The notes under the pieces are model-generated. The model ran no database searches. It was not told where the DNA came from and was given only the letters and a program-made list of their open reading frames with translations. A program made the translations under genes and the position numbers. A stretch of DNA of 64,000 nt from Falsihalocynthiibacter halioticoli (lineage in GTDB: Bacteria; Pseudomonadota; Alphaproteobacteria; Rhodobacterales; Rhodobacteraceae): NCBI RefSeq assembly GCF_025802015.1, contig NZ_JAOYFC010000001.1, positions 992,001-1,056,000 of the forward strand, in the 5' to 3' direction. Of the stretch, positions 51,490 to 60,088 are shown one piece after another (position 1 is the stretch's first letter; every line of letters begins with the position of its first letter).

Positions 51490-52836
51490 TTAGGCGCCTG
51501 GGTTACAGTTGCCCAATGCACCGCCTGCAAACATCGGATGATCCGGTGCGTAAGTAACCTGAGCGGCCGGAGTAACTTCGACGACTTCGAGAAGGTCGAA
51601 TTCGTTTTCCGGATTCTCTTTACCACGCACAACCAGCACGTCTTTGAAGCACTGGTGATCGTCAGCACGATAGAGTGTCGGGCCGTTGCCAAGACCGTCG
51701 AACTCGAAGCCTTCGAGGGCTTCTGCGATGGCGCATGGGTTGAACGAACCGGCGCGTGCCGCTGCATCTGCATAGAGCAGAGTCTGACAATACACTGTGT
51801 GTGCAGCCTGGCTTGGCGGGAAGCCGTATTTGGTGCCGAAGGACTGAACGAATGCTTTCGACGCATCGTCCTGAAGCGACCAGTGCCAGTTTGTGGAGCC
51901 AAGAATACCCTTAACGTTGGCGCCAGCACCCTTCGCCATCAGGCGGGAGTAGAGCGGAACAACGATTTCGAAGTTCTTGCCGTTCACTTGCTTTTCACGC
52001 AGACCGAACTGAACAGCGTTGGTCAGCGAGTTCACCATGTTACCGCCGTAGTGGTTCAGAACCAGAACGTCAGCGCCGGAGTTCAGCACAGGCGAGATAT
52101 AGGACGAGAAGTCAGTGGAGGCGAGCGGTGTGCGCACCTTGTTGACAGTTTCCCAGCCCATGGCTTCGGTTGCTGCGGCGATGGACTCTTCTTGTGTCCA
52201 GCCCCATGTGTAGTCAGCAGTCAGGTGGTATGCTTTACGGTCGGAGCCATAAAGCTTTTCAAGCACAGGTGCCAGCGCAGCGGCAGACATGTATGCGTTG
52301 AAGAAGTGGCGGAAACCGTTGGCTTTTTTGTCTTTACCGGTGGTGTCGTTCGAGTGGGTCAGACCCGCCATGAAGATCACGCCAGCTTCCTGACAGAGAC
52401 CTTGCACCGCAATCGCCACACCAGAAGAAGAACCGCCAGTGATCATGATGGCGCCATCTTTTTCGATCATGGATTTCGCAGAGGCGCGCGCCGCATCCGA
52501 TTTGGTTTGCGTGTCGCCAGTTACGAATTCTACTTTTTTGCCGAGGATGCCGTTACCTTCCAGCACTTTCGAGCTGAAGGTATTGAGCATTCCGCCGTCG
52601 CCGCCACCGTTAAGGTGCTCGACCGCAAGCTCATAAGCGCGCAGTTCGTCTGCACCCTCGTCAGCATAAGCGCCTGTTTGCGGCACGTTGAAACCGAGCG
52701 TTACGGTGCTGCCAGTCGGCTCGTTCGTAAATGCCGAAGCAGAAGACGCAGTGAAAATCGTGGGAACAGCAAGACCAGCGCCTGCAACAGCACTGGTTTT
52801 CAACAGACCACGACGAGTAAGTTTAGAGTTGGACAT
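51490..52836 (-). CDS. Liv-type periplasmic binding protein with Tat signal
   Basis: This 448-residue binding protein starts with a twin-arginine signal (LTRRGLLKTSAVAGAGLAVP), implying export in folded form, followed by a type 1 periplasmic-binding fold (VTLGFNVPQTGAYADEGADELRAYELAVEHLNGG; SSSGVAIAVQGLCQEAGVIF). It is longer than LivK (about 370) and resembles urea/amide-type binders. GGGAGGAT lies before the ATG. It heads the importer-acs series and is divergent from the ScfR regulator. Ligand is unknown; context points to acetate or another short-chain acid. Confidence 0.9.
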   Translation of the reverse strand: MSNSKLTRRGLLKTSAVAGAGLAVPTIFTASSASAFTNEPTGSTVTLGFNVPQTGAYADEGADELRAYELAVEHLNGGGDGGMLNTFSSKVLEGNGILGKKVEFVTGDTQTKSDAARASAKSMIEKDGAIMITGGSSSGVAIAVQGLCQEAGVIFMAGLTHSNDTTGKDKKANGFRHFFNAYMSAAALAPVLEKLYGSDRKAYHLTADYTWGWTQEESIAAATEAMGWETVNKVRTPLASTDFSSYISPVLNSGADVLVLNHYGGNMVNSLTNAVQFGLREKQVNGKNFEIVVPLYSRLMAKGAGANVKGILGSTNWHWSLQDDASKAFVQSFGTKYGFPPSQAAHTVYCQTLLYADAAARAGSFNPCAIAEALEGFEFDGLGNGPTLYRADDHQCFKDVLVVRGKENPENEFDLLEVVEVTPAAQVTYAPDHPMFAGGALGNCNPGA

Positions 52837-53009
52837 TCATATCCTCCCGATTGAATTATTGCGACACAAGCCTCCTCCGCTTACGCCGCCCGTCCTTTAC
52901 AGAACACTAATAGTATTGTTGGGAGACCGAAAATTTCGCAACAACAGCTTTTAAACACACAATATTTTTGTAAAAATATCGACAGGTCATTTTAAATTGT
53001 TGTAAAGAT

Positions 53010-53040
53010 ATTTGCACGCAAGTGCAGAAACGCTTGCAAA
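53010..53040. promoter_or_regulatory. Candidate ScfR-type operator upstream of its own gene
   Basis: TTTGCACGCAAG starts at 53011 and CTTGCAAA ends at 53040; the outer TTTGCA and TGCAAA form an inverted repeat. RamB/PrpR-type regulators are known to use TTTGCAAA-like elements. The pair lies just before the ribosome site, consistent with autoregulation. Confidence 0.45.
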
Positions 53041-53054
53041 AACAGGAGGTTTTT

Positions 53055-54332
53055 ATGGCTGCGCGCGAATTGACAGGCCACCGTATTCGGGACCGGAGGG
53101 TGGCGCTCGGCCGTAAACAGGGGGAATTGGCGGCGCAGGTCGGAATTTCTCCGTCGTATTTGAATCTTATCGAGCATAACCGCCGCAGAATCGGCGGAAA
53201 ACTCTTGGTCGATATTGCGCGCGCGCTTGGAGTAGAGCCTTCGATCCTCTCAGAAGGAACAGAAGCCACGCTTCTTGCGCAGCTTTTGACGGCCGCGACG
53301 GAACGGATGGAGCTTGATCCGGAAGTCGTTGAAATCGAGGCTTTTGCTGCACGCTATCCGGGGTGGGCGGCGCTACTGGCGGACCAGACCTCGCGGATAG
53401 CGACGTTGGAGCGGCAGGTTGAGGCTCTGACAGATCGGCTCGCCCATGATCCTGTGCTGTCTGGCGCGATGCACGAGGTTCTTTCAACGGTGACGGCCAT
53501 TCGTTCGACCGCCGCGATCCTTGCCGACCCGCAAGAGATGGAGCAGGCGTGGCGCGACCGTTTCCAGCGCAACCTATATGAAGATTCTGTGCGACTTGCG
53601 GAGAGTTCACAGGCGCTAGTGACTTACCTTGATCGCGATCAGGGGCCGGTAAGCGGGATGAACACGCCACTTGAGGCGTTGGAGGCATTTCTGCGTGAAC
53701 GTCAATATCATGTTGCGGCCTTGGAAGCAGGGCAGGAAGGCGTGGCGGCGCGCGAGGAAATCGAAGCCATTCTTGATATGTCGAGCCTTCCGAATGATGC
53801 GGCGCGCGAAACTGTCCGCGCCTATCTTAAGCGGTATGCCGAGGATGCCGCTCAAATGCCGCTTGCGCAATTCGCTGAAGCGGTTGTCGAGCATGCCTAT
53901 AACCCTGCGCGGCTGGCAGAGAAGTTTTCTTGCGATCTTGCGGCCGTCATGAGGCGAATGGTCAGTTTACCCGCCGAAGACGACAGCACGCGTATTGGCA
54001 TTGCGGTTTGTGATGGCACCGGCGCGCTCACACTGCGGCGGCCGATTGATGGCTTCCCTTTGCCGCGGTTTTCTGGGGCGCATGAGGATTGGCCTCTTTA
54101 TCAGGCACTTGCACGCCCCATGATGCCATTGCGCCAAGTGGTGCAGCAAGGGCAGGGCAGCGCGTCGCGCCGGTTTCTAACCTATGCGATTTGCCTTCCA
54201 GCATCGCCGTTGAGTTTTGATGCGCCGCCTGTTCACGAAGCGTCGATGCTCATTCTGCCGCCTGCGCTGGTGCCCGAGATTGCCAACGAGCCTTCGCCGC
54301 TTGTTCTGAGCGGGGCGAAAACTTTGACATAG
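53055..54332 (+). CDS. Short-chain fatty acyl regulator family (ScfR; RamB/PccR-like)
   Basis: This 425-residue protein has an XRE-type HTH at about residues 8-62 (GHRIRDRRVALGRKQGELAAQVGISPSYLNLIEHNRRRIGG), nearly identical in pattern to ScfR regulators, and a C-terminal DUF2083-like part (FPLPRFSGAHEDWPLYQALARPMMPLRQVV). ScfR proteins sense short-chain acyl-CoAs and control acetate, propionate or glyoxylate genes. The C-terminus ends soon after, without the cysteine-rich tail I expect in longer relatives. AGGAGG is 6 nt before the ATG. It is divergent from the importer-acs genes, which are its likely targets. Confidence 0.88.
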   Translation: MAARELTGHRIRDRRVALGRKQGELAAQVGISPSYLNLIEHNRRRIGGKLLVDIARALGVEPSILSEGTEATLLAQLLTAATERMELDPEVVEIEAFAARYPGWAALLADQTSRIATLERQVEALTDRLAHDPVLSGAMHEVLSTVTAIRSTAAILADPQEMEQAWRDRFQRNLYEDSVRLAESSQALVTYLDRDQGPVSGMNTPLEALEAFLRERQYHVAALEAGQEGVAAREEIEAILDMSSLPNDAARETVRAYLKRYAEDAAQMPLAQFAEAVVEHAYNPARLAEKFSCDLAAVMRRMVSLPAEDDSTRIGIAVCDGTGALTLRRPIDGFPLPRFSGAHEDWPLYQALARPMMPLRQVVQQGQGSASRRFLTYAICLPASPLSFDAPPVHEASMLILPPALVPEIANEPSPLVLSGAKTLT

Positions 54333-54355
54333 TTCATGGTGCGCCAATCTATTTT

Positions 54356-54391
54356 TTGACATGGTAACATTGTTTCGCGATAGTATCGCGA
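54356..54391 (+). promoter_or_regulatory. Promoter with overlapping palindromic operator for the receiver-kinase operon
   Basis: TTGACA (54356-54361) and GATAGT (54379-54384) are separated by exactly 17 bp. A perfect 17-bp palindrome, TCGCGATA-G-TATCGCGA (54375-54391), overlaps the -10 box and expected start site. This layout suggests repression by a dimeric regulator not identified here. Confidence 0.65.
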
Positions 54392-54472
54392 GCTACTCGA
54401 ACATTGCGACGGACCCATAGGGGACGCGCGATGATTGAAATGGCTGACTACGCTGTCAAAGGGGAGTGACAG

Positions 54473-54841
54473 ATGGGCAAACATGTCCTGCTCATTGAGG
54501 ATGAGCCAAATATTGTTGAAGCGATACGTTTTATCCTGTCCCGCGATGGGTGGCGGGTGGATACGCACGCTGATGGCAAAACGGCGGTGGAGGCTGTGCG
54601 CAACGTTTCGCCTGATGTGGTGGTTTTGGATGTGATGCTGCCCAATCGAAGCGGTTTTGACATCTTGCAAGAGCTGCGCAACGATCCAGCCACAGAGGCG
54701 CTACCGGTGTTGATGTTGACGGCACGTGGGCAAACAAAGGATCGCGAAGCCGCAGAGCGGATCGGAGCGAGCCGGTTTATGACCAAGCCATTTTCCAACG
54801 CCGAAGTTCTTGAAAGCATGAGAGAATTGGCGGGCGTATGA
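54473..54841 (+). CDS. CheY-like single-domain response regulator
   Basis: This 122-residue receiver domain has no output domain. The acidic pocket is Asp10-Glu11, the phosphorylation site Asp53 (VVVLDVMLPNRSG), with conserved Thr83 (LMLTARG) and Lys105 (FMTKPFS). GGGGAG precedes the ATG. Its stop overlaps the next start (ATGA), and the symporter-kinase lies two genes downstream, so that kinase is the probable partner. How the signal reaches DNA or another target is not visible; CrbR/ErdR partners of similar kinases carry a DNA-binding domain that is missing here. Confidence 0.93.
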   Translation: MGKHVLLIEDEPNIVEAIRFILSRDGWRVDTHADGKTAVEAVRNVSPDVVVLDVMLPNRSGFDILQELRNDPATEALPVLMLTARGQTKDREAAERIGASRFMTKPFSNAEVLESMRELAGV

Positions 54842-55155
54842 GCAAACGGCCCGCACCGTTGTTCCTTGCGCGCGAGACTTATCGCGAACGCCGAACAATG
54901 GATGCTGCGCGGCTTTTGCCGATTATGGGCGCTGTGTTGCTTGTCTTTCTGCTTCCTTTGATCCGGTCGGATACCGTTTCTGGAAGCGAGGCTCTGCAAC
55001 GGGCCAATTCTTCGGGGACGGTACTGTTTCTCTTTGCGGCGTGGATCATTTTGATCGCCATCGCCGCAGGGCTTTCTGTGAGGTTGCGGCGGATTGATGA
55101 AGCAGCGATGGATGCGCAAGAGGCTTCAGCAGAAAACAGGACTGGCGCGGAATAA
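54838..55155 (+). CDS. Small two-TM membrane protein between receiver and kinase genes
   Basis: I do not recognise a family. The 105-residue protein has a basic N-terminus with many arginines, two membrane helices (about residues 26-42 and 60-82) and an acidic C-terminus. It overlaps the receiver gene by 4 bp and ends 3 bp before the symporter-kinase gene. The position recalls the small DUF485 protein that precedes the acetate symporter ActP, so an accessory role for the symporter-like sensor is a reasonable guess. Confidence 0.8.
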   Translation: MSKRPAPLFLARETYRERRTMDAARLLPIMGAVLLVFLLPLIRSDTVSGSEALQRANSSGTVLFLFAAWIILIAIAAGLSVRLRRIDEAAMDAQEASAENRTGAE

Positions 55156-55158
55156 GAT

Positions 55159-57891
55159 ATGGTTTCGTTCAATGTTCTCGTTACCGTTTGTCTTGCTTAT
55201 GTGGCGGCGCTGTTTCTGATTGCATGGTTTGCCGAGCGGCGGGCAGCAGCAGGGCGCATTGGTTGGTTACAATCGCCCATTGTCTATACGCTCTCGCTGT
55301 CGATCTATTGTACAGCCTGGACCTTCTATGGGGCGGTCGGATACGCGGCCCGATCTGGCCTTGAGTTTGCAACGATCTACCTCGGCCCGACCATTGTGAT
55401 GATCGGGTGGTGGTGGATTTTGCGCAAGCTTGTGCGGATCGGCAAGATGCAACGTATCACCTCGGTGGCCGACCTCATTTCGTCGCGCTTTGGAAAATCC
55501 ACGTCTCTCGGTGTGATCGTTACGCTTTTGGCTGTGATCGGCACGACGCCTTATATTGCGTTGCAACTTCAATCAGTTACGCTTTCGCTGGCCGTATTTG
55601 CGGACCCGCAATCCGAAGCTGCGCGTGATCTCAATTCCACGGCCATCTGGATTGCGGCTGGGCTGGCGGTGTTTACGGTTCTGTTCGGAACCCGCAACCT
55701 TGATGCCAACGAGCGACACCACGGGGTAGTGACCGCCATCGCTGTTGAAGCTGTGGTCAAGTTGGTCGCTCTGATCGCCGTTGGTGTGTTCGTTGTTTGG
55801 GGGGTCGCCGGAGGGATTGGCGACACGCTCGCCCGCATCGATGCCTCCGAAATTTCACAGATCAAACCCGACGCAAGCCGTTGGATCAGCCTGACCTTCC
55901 TGTCAGCGGCGGCGTTCATCTGTTTGCCGCGTATGTTTCAGGTCATGGTGGTTGAAAACGCAAAGGAAAGCCATGTTGCCACCGCGAGTTGGGCATTTCC
56001 GCTCTATTTGCTCGCGATGTGTATCTTTGTGTTGCCCATCGCAGTTGTCGGCCTTGATCTCCTGCCCGAGGGCACCAACCCCGACCTTTTCGTGCTAACC
56101 GTGCCGCTTTCGCAGCAGCAAAACGGGCTGGCTATGCTCTCTTTCCTCGGCGGGTTTTCCTCGGCGACGTCGATGGTGATTGTTGCGGCCATTGCACTTT
56201 CAACGATGGTGTCGAACCATATCGTCATGCCCATCTGGCTCAGCAAAAACAAAAGCGGGGCGATGGTTTCGGGCGATGTTCGGCAGGTCGTGTTGATTGC
56301 GCGGCGTTGCTCGATCGCGGGCGTTTTGGCGCTGGGCTATCTCTATTTCCGCTTTTCTGGCGGCGGGGAAGCACTGGCTGCAATCGGTCTGATCAGTTTT
56401 GCCGGGGTTGCGCAGGTTCTGCCCGCGCTTCTGGGCGGTATTTTCTGGCGTGGCGCCACGCGCACGGGCGCGATTATTGGCGTCGTTATTGGCTTCTCAA
56501 TTTGGTCTTATACGATGTTTCTACCGAGCCTTGGCGCCAACGGCTTGATGAGCGCGGCTTTCCTCGCCGAAGGGCCTTTCGGGATAACGTGGTTGCGTCC
56601 GCAAGCGTTGTTCGGAATTGAAGGTCTTGATCCGGTGGTTCATGCGATTGTCTGGTCTATCTCGCTGAATACGCTCGGGTTTTGTATCGGGTCTCTGCTG
56701 AGCTTCCCTTCCCCGATGGAACGGCTACAGGGCGCGCAGATCGTCAACGTATTCGAACATTCTCAAGCTGCGAAGGGCTGGGCTGGGCACGTGGGCGAGG
56801 CAGAGGACTTGCTCGTCATGGCGCAGCGGATTATGGGCCCTGAACAGGCGCAGCGGCTCTTTCAGACTGTGGCCGTGGCGCAGGGGAAGGGCGGCTTTCT
56901 TCCTGACCCTTCACCGCAATTTCTTGAGCAATTGGAGCGGGAGCTGGCGGGTTCCGTTGGGGCCGCGACCGCACACGCTATGATCGGGCAAATTGTTGGT
57001 GGGGCAACAGTTTCGGTTGAGGATTTGATGGCGGTGGCCGATGAAACTGCGCAGATGATGGAGTATTCCAACCAGCTTGAGGCCAAAACCGCGGAACTTG
57101 GGCGCGCCGCGAGGCAATTGCGCGAGGTGAACGAAAAACTCACCGAACTGTCCATCCAGAAAGATGCGTTCCTCAGCCAGATCAGCCACGAATTACGCAC
57201 ACCGATGACCTCTATCCGCGCCTTCTCTGAAATCCTGCGCGATGGGGGGCGGATGCCTTCGGCTGATCGGTCTCGATATTCGGGTATCATCCACGACGAA
57301 GCGCAGCGTCTAACGCGACTGTTGGATGATCTTCTGGACATTTCGGTGTTGGAGAATGGCCAAGTCTCGCTCAACATTCAGGAAGAAAACCTGAAAACGC
57401 TACTGGACCGCGCGCTCGCCGCAAGCCTTTCAAACGAGGGCACAGCGCTAGAAATCGAGCGTAACCCATCTCGCGAAGATATCCCGCTCAAAACCGATAC
57501 AGATCGCCTGACACAGGTGTTTATCAACCTCATTACCAACGCGCGCAAATACTGTACTGCTGATAATCCGACCCTGCGAATTCACGTCCGAAATTCGCGG
57601 GTGAACGGAATGGTCGAGATCATATTTACCGACAATGGGGCGGGAATATCGGAGAAAAATCAGAGCCTTATATTCGAGAAGTTCTCACGCCTCGGCGATC
57701 AGGCCGCTGCGGGCGGGGCTGGTCTTGGGTTGGCGATTTGTCGTGAGATTATGATCAATCTGGGTGGCGAAGTCGTGTATCTGCCCGGGCAGGGCGGCGC
57801 GGCATTCAGGGTGCGCTTTCCTGCGGAGTTTGTTGCGAAGGCTGCGGAAGAGGATACTGATCTCACTTTCGGCAGTCAGGTTGCGGAATAG
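55159..57891 (+). CDS. Sodium:solute symporter-STAC-histidine kinase fusion (CrbS/CbrA-like sensor)
   Basis: This 910-residue protein has about thirteen membrane helices forming an SSSF/SLC5 symporter domain (residues ~1-530), a STAC linker (~535-650), and a kinase core with His677 in SHELRTP, N-box VFINLITNARKY, G1 DNGAGI near 825 and G2 GAGLGLAI near 853. No PAS domain is evident, unlike CbrA. Related sensors CrbS/MxtR control acs in Vibrio and Pseudomonas, and CbrA handles histidine and carbon balance. Proximity to acs and an acyl-responsive regulator favours an acetate-type signal. It may sense transport flux. Confidence 0.92.
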   Translation: MVSFNVLVTVCLAYVAALFLIAWFAERRAAAGRIGWLQSPIVYTLSLSIYCTAWTFYGAVGYAARSGLEFATIYLGPTIVMIGWWWILRKLVRIGKMQRITSVADLISSRFGKSTSLGVIVTLLAVIGTTPYIALQLQSVTLSLAVFADPQSEAARDLNSTAIWIAAGLAVFTVLFGTRNLDANERHHGVVTAIAVEAVVKLVALIAVGVFVVWGVAGGIGDTLARIDASEISQIKPDASRWISLTFLSAAAFICLPRMFQVMVVENAKESHVATASWAFPLYLLAMCIFVLPIAVVGLDLLPEGTNPDLFVLTVPLSQQQNGLAMLSFLGGFSSATSMVIVAAIALSTMVSNHIVMPIWLSKNKSGAMVSGDVRQVVLIARRCSIAGVLALGYLYFRFSGGGEALAAIGLISFAGVAQVLPALLGGIFWRGATRTGAIIGVVIGFSIWSYTMFLPSLGANGLMSAAFLAEGPFGITWLRPQALFGIEGLDPVVHAIVWSISLNTLGFCIGSLLSFPSPMERLQGAQIVNVFEHSQAAKGWAGHVGEAEDLLVMAQRIMGPEQAQRLFQTVAVAQGKGGFLPDPSPQFLEQLERELAGSVGAATAHAMIGQIVGGATVSVEDLMAVADETAQMMEYSNQLEAKTAELGRAARQLREVNEKLTELSIQKDAFLSQISHELRTPMTSIRAFSEILRDGGRMPSADRSRYSGIIHDEAQRLTRLLDDLLDISVLENGQVSLNIQEENLKTLLDRALAASLSNEGTALEIERNPSREDIPLKTDTDRLTQVFINLITNARKYCTADNPTLRIHVRNSRVNGMVEIIFTDNGAGISEKNQSLIFEKFSRLGDQAAAGGAGLGLAICREIMINLGGEVVYLPGQGGAAFRVRFPAEFVAKAAEEDTDLTFGSQVAE

Positions 57892-57981
57892 GGGCACTTT
57901 CGGTCTGGGACCTGCGCGTCGCGTAACCATTTATAAACCATGTGTCGTAATGATGGGCCGAAGCAGAGGTGAATTCGGGCT

Positions 57982-59187
57982 ATGTCGTCACGCGAACTTT
58001 TAGGAGCAGAGGGGGAATCCGTCATCCGGCGGATGCTGCGGACTTTTGAACCGCAGGAAGACCCGCGCGGCAGCGAAACAATTCGTGCGCTGCGGTCTGC
58101 TCTACCCAAGGCGGCGGATTCCGCTTTTGATTTGCCGCTCGAAGTGACGGGTCTTGTTGCTGAGGATGTACAGCGCGAGCCGCTGATCGAGAAGATCGAG
58201 GATGGGCAACTGATGCTGCTCTTGCAAGCTCGAGACAGCAGGCTTGCTATCGCTGTTCCGGACGCAAATATGCTCGCAGCGCTCATCGAAATTCAAACCA
58301 TGGGGTGCGTCAGCAAAACCGAGGGCGCTGATCGCAAACCAACCCGAACGGATGCCGCGCTCGCCGAGCCGTTTTTCGAGGTGTTGCTTGCGGAATTCCT
58401 TCACCAACTTGAAGGCTCTGAGGACATGGAGCGCTTCGCGGGGTTTGGCGTTTATCGCTCAGTAGATGAGCGGCGGCACCTGCCTTTGCTCTTGGCCGAA
58501 GCGGAATATCATGTGTTTACCGTAGACGTTGATTTAGGGCAGGGGGCAAAACAGGGTCGTATCCTTCTTGGGTTCCCGGAGCTGCAACGGCCAGAGGAGC
58601 GGCCTTCGGAAGAAACCGAAAAAGCTGCGTGGACGGAGGCAATGCACAAGAACGTTATGCAGGGCGAAGCGGTACTAGATGCGCAATTGTTCCGGCTTTC
58701 GTTGAATGTCGAGGCGCTGGAATCGCTGCAGGTTGGACAGGAACTGGAGATTCCGCGCCAAGCGCTGACTCATGTTGAGCTTGTCGGGTTGGATGGCAAA
58801 ACTGCGCTAACTGGGAAGCTTGGCCAGAGCGATGGGCGGCGGGCGGTCATGATCACTGATGGTGAGAAACCGTCGTTGCCGGTTGTAGACTCACAGGAAC
58901 CACAAATTTCTGACAATCCGCTTTCAGCGCTCGGTGCCGACTACGCGCCGCCGCCGATGACAAGCCTGCTCGCAAGTCAGCCAGAGGGAACAGGCGTTCC
59001 GGACGATCTATCGGAGCTTTCTCCCCCTCCAGAAGAAGAGCTGCCTTCCTTGCCTATGGCGGATTTGCCTCAGGCTGGGCTTGAGGAAAATGAGCAAAAC
59101 GGCGGATTAGATGCCTTGCCGGATTTAGGAGAGTTGCCGCCGATGGATATGAGCGCACTTGATGATCTTCCCCTCACCATAGATTGA
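57982..59187 (+). CDS. Orphan FliM/FliN C-terminal (SpoA) domain protein
   Basis: This 401-residue protein has an N-terminal region of about 200 residues with weak resemblance to FliM-like folds (LLLAEAEYHVFTVDVDL), a SpoA/FliMN-C domain at about 225-292 (VLDAQLFRLSLNVEALESLQVGQELEIP), and a long acidic proline-rich tail (~300-401) with repeated DLPP/LPSLP units. SpoA domains build flagellar C-rings and type III secretion sorting platforms. No other flagellar gene is in the window, and it follows the symporter-kinase by 90 bp. Its role is unclear; a CheY-type partner upstream makes a link suggestive only. Confidence 0.7.
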   Translation: MSSRELLGAEGESVIRRMLRTFEPQEDPRGSETIRALRSALPKAADSAFDLPLEVTGLVAEDVQREPLIEKIEDGQLMLLLQARDSRLAIAVPDANMLAALIEIQTMGCVSKTEGADRKPTRTDAALAEPFFEVLLAEFLHQLEGSEDMERFAGFGVYRSVDERRHLPLLLAEAEYHVFTVDVDLGQGAKQGRILLGFPELQRPEERPSEETEKAAWTEAMHKNVMQGEAVLDAQLFRLSLNVEALESLQVGQELEIPRQALTHVELVGLDGKTALTGKLGQSDGRRAVMITDGEKPSLPVVDSQEPQISDNPLSALGADYAPPPMTSLLASQPEGTGVPDDLSELSPPPEEELPSLPMADLPQAGLEENEQNGGLDALPDLGELPPMDMSALDDLPLTID

Positions 59188-59221
59188 GAGGAGAAGTGAT
59201 CTTTCGTGTGAAAATAATGGG

Positions 59222-59647
59222 TTAACCGCCCGCGAGTATCTCGAGCTGATCGCGCATTTTTTCGATCTGATAGCCCGCAGCTTCGCCGGCGGCGATAATC
59301 TGTTCCGTGGGAATACGGCCAGCGTTCGCCAGCGCCCAGACAACTGTTGATCGGTTGCCAGATGCGCAATAGGCAAAACACTTCCCCGAAGCCTCGTCGA
59401 TTGCGGCGCCTTGAACATCAAGGATATCTTGGGTCAATTGTCCGTGCACAACCGGATTAAGCACAAAGTGCAATCCGGCGGCCTCTACAGCGGCTTGGAT
59501 CGCAGCGGCCTGTAGCTCGACAGGCACCTCCGGATCAGGGCGGTTGCAAATCACCGTGGTAAACCCGGCATCTTTAAGCTCGGCAACGTCGCCCGGCTCA
59601 ATCTGCGGGGAAACGGCGTAGCGGTCAGTAATCACACGAATATCCAT
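59222..59647 (-). CDS. TIGR01244-family sulfur transferase-like phosphatase
   Basis: This 141-residue protein belongs to the DUF442/TIGR01244 group. It has a protein-tyrosine-phosphatase-like fold with the CX5R loop CASGNRS (catalytic Cys near residue 94). Relatives, including the N-terminal part of the Blh hydrolase, are tied to sulfide and sulfur oxidation. It is 21 bp downstream of the two YeeE/YedE genes, forming a three-gene sulfur cluster. The exact reaction is not established to my knowledge. Confidence 0.85.
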   Translation of the reverse strand: MDIRVITDRYAVSPQIEPGDVAELKDAGFTTVICNRPDPEVPVELQAAAIQAAVEAAGLHFVLNPVVHGQLTQDILDVQGAAIDEASGKCFAYCASGNRSTVVWALANAGRIPTEQIIAAGEAAGYQIEKMRDQLEILAGG

Positions 59648-59668
59648 GAACGCCTCATAGCATGCGAC

Positions 59669-60088
59669 CTACGCCAGAGCCAGTTGTGACTTAAGGCGCG
59701 GCGTTAAAATCATTCCGGCAAGCATAAAAGCCACAAATACCATGCCGCCAGTGCCGCCAAACGAAAGTGAAGCGATGGAAGGTCCGGGGCAGAGGCCTGC
59801 AAGCCCCCAGCCTGCGCCAAAGAGGGTTGAGCCAATCACTAGGTTTCGGCCAACTTTTGGCTCGGGCGGGGTTGGGAATGTTCCGCCAAGTTTGGGGGAG
59901 CGCCCACGGGAATAGGCCCATGCGGCGGCCATCGGAAGGATCGCGCCACCCATAACAAAGGCCAATGTTGGATCCCAGTTGCCGAATACATCAAGCCACC
60001 CGATCACCTTCTGTGTGTTGGTCATACCCGAAATGAGGAGGCCCGTGCCGAAGAGGCTTCCGGCAATAAATGCAAAGAGCGCGCGCAT
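59669..60088 (-). CDS. YeeE/YedE-family half-transporter (DUF6691, second half)
   Basis: This 139-residue membrane protein has about four helices and the motif GLCPGPSIASL, whose cysteine is one of the conserved residues of thiosulfate carrier TsuA/YeeE. It corresponds to the C-terminal half of full-length YeeE. It shares one base with the preceding half-protein (TGATG), so the two probably fold together as one carrier for a sulfur compound (PmpA/PmpB arrangement). Confidence 0.87.
   Translation of the reverse strand: MRALFAFIAGSLFGTGLLISGMTNTQKVIGWLDVFGNWDPTLAFVMGGAILPMAAAWAYSRGRSPKLGGTFPTPPEPKVGRNLVIGSTLFGAGWGLAGLCPGPSIASLSFGGTGGMVFVAFMLAGMILTPRLKSQLALA

Noticed and set aside
51538..52854. 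438-codon frame antisense to the Liv-type binding protein
   Set aside because: It covers a clear binding-protein gene with Tat signal; the antisense translation has no family features.
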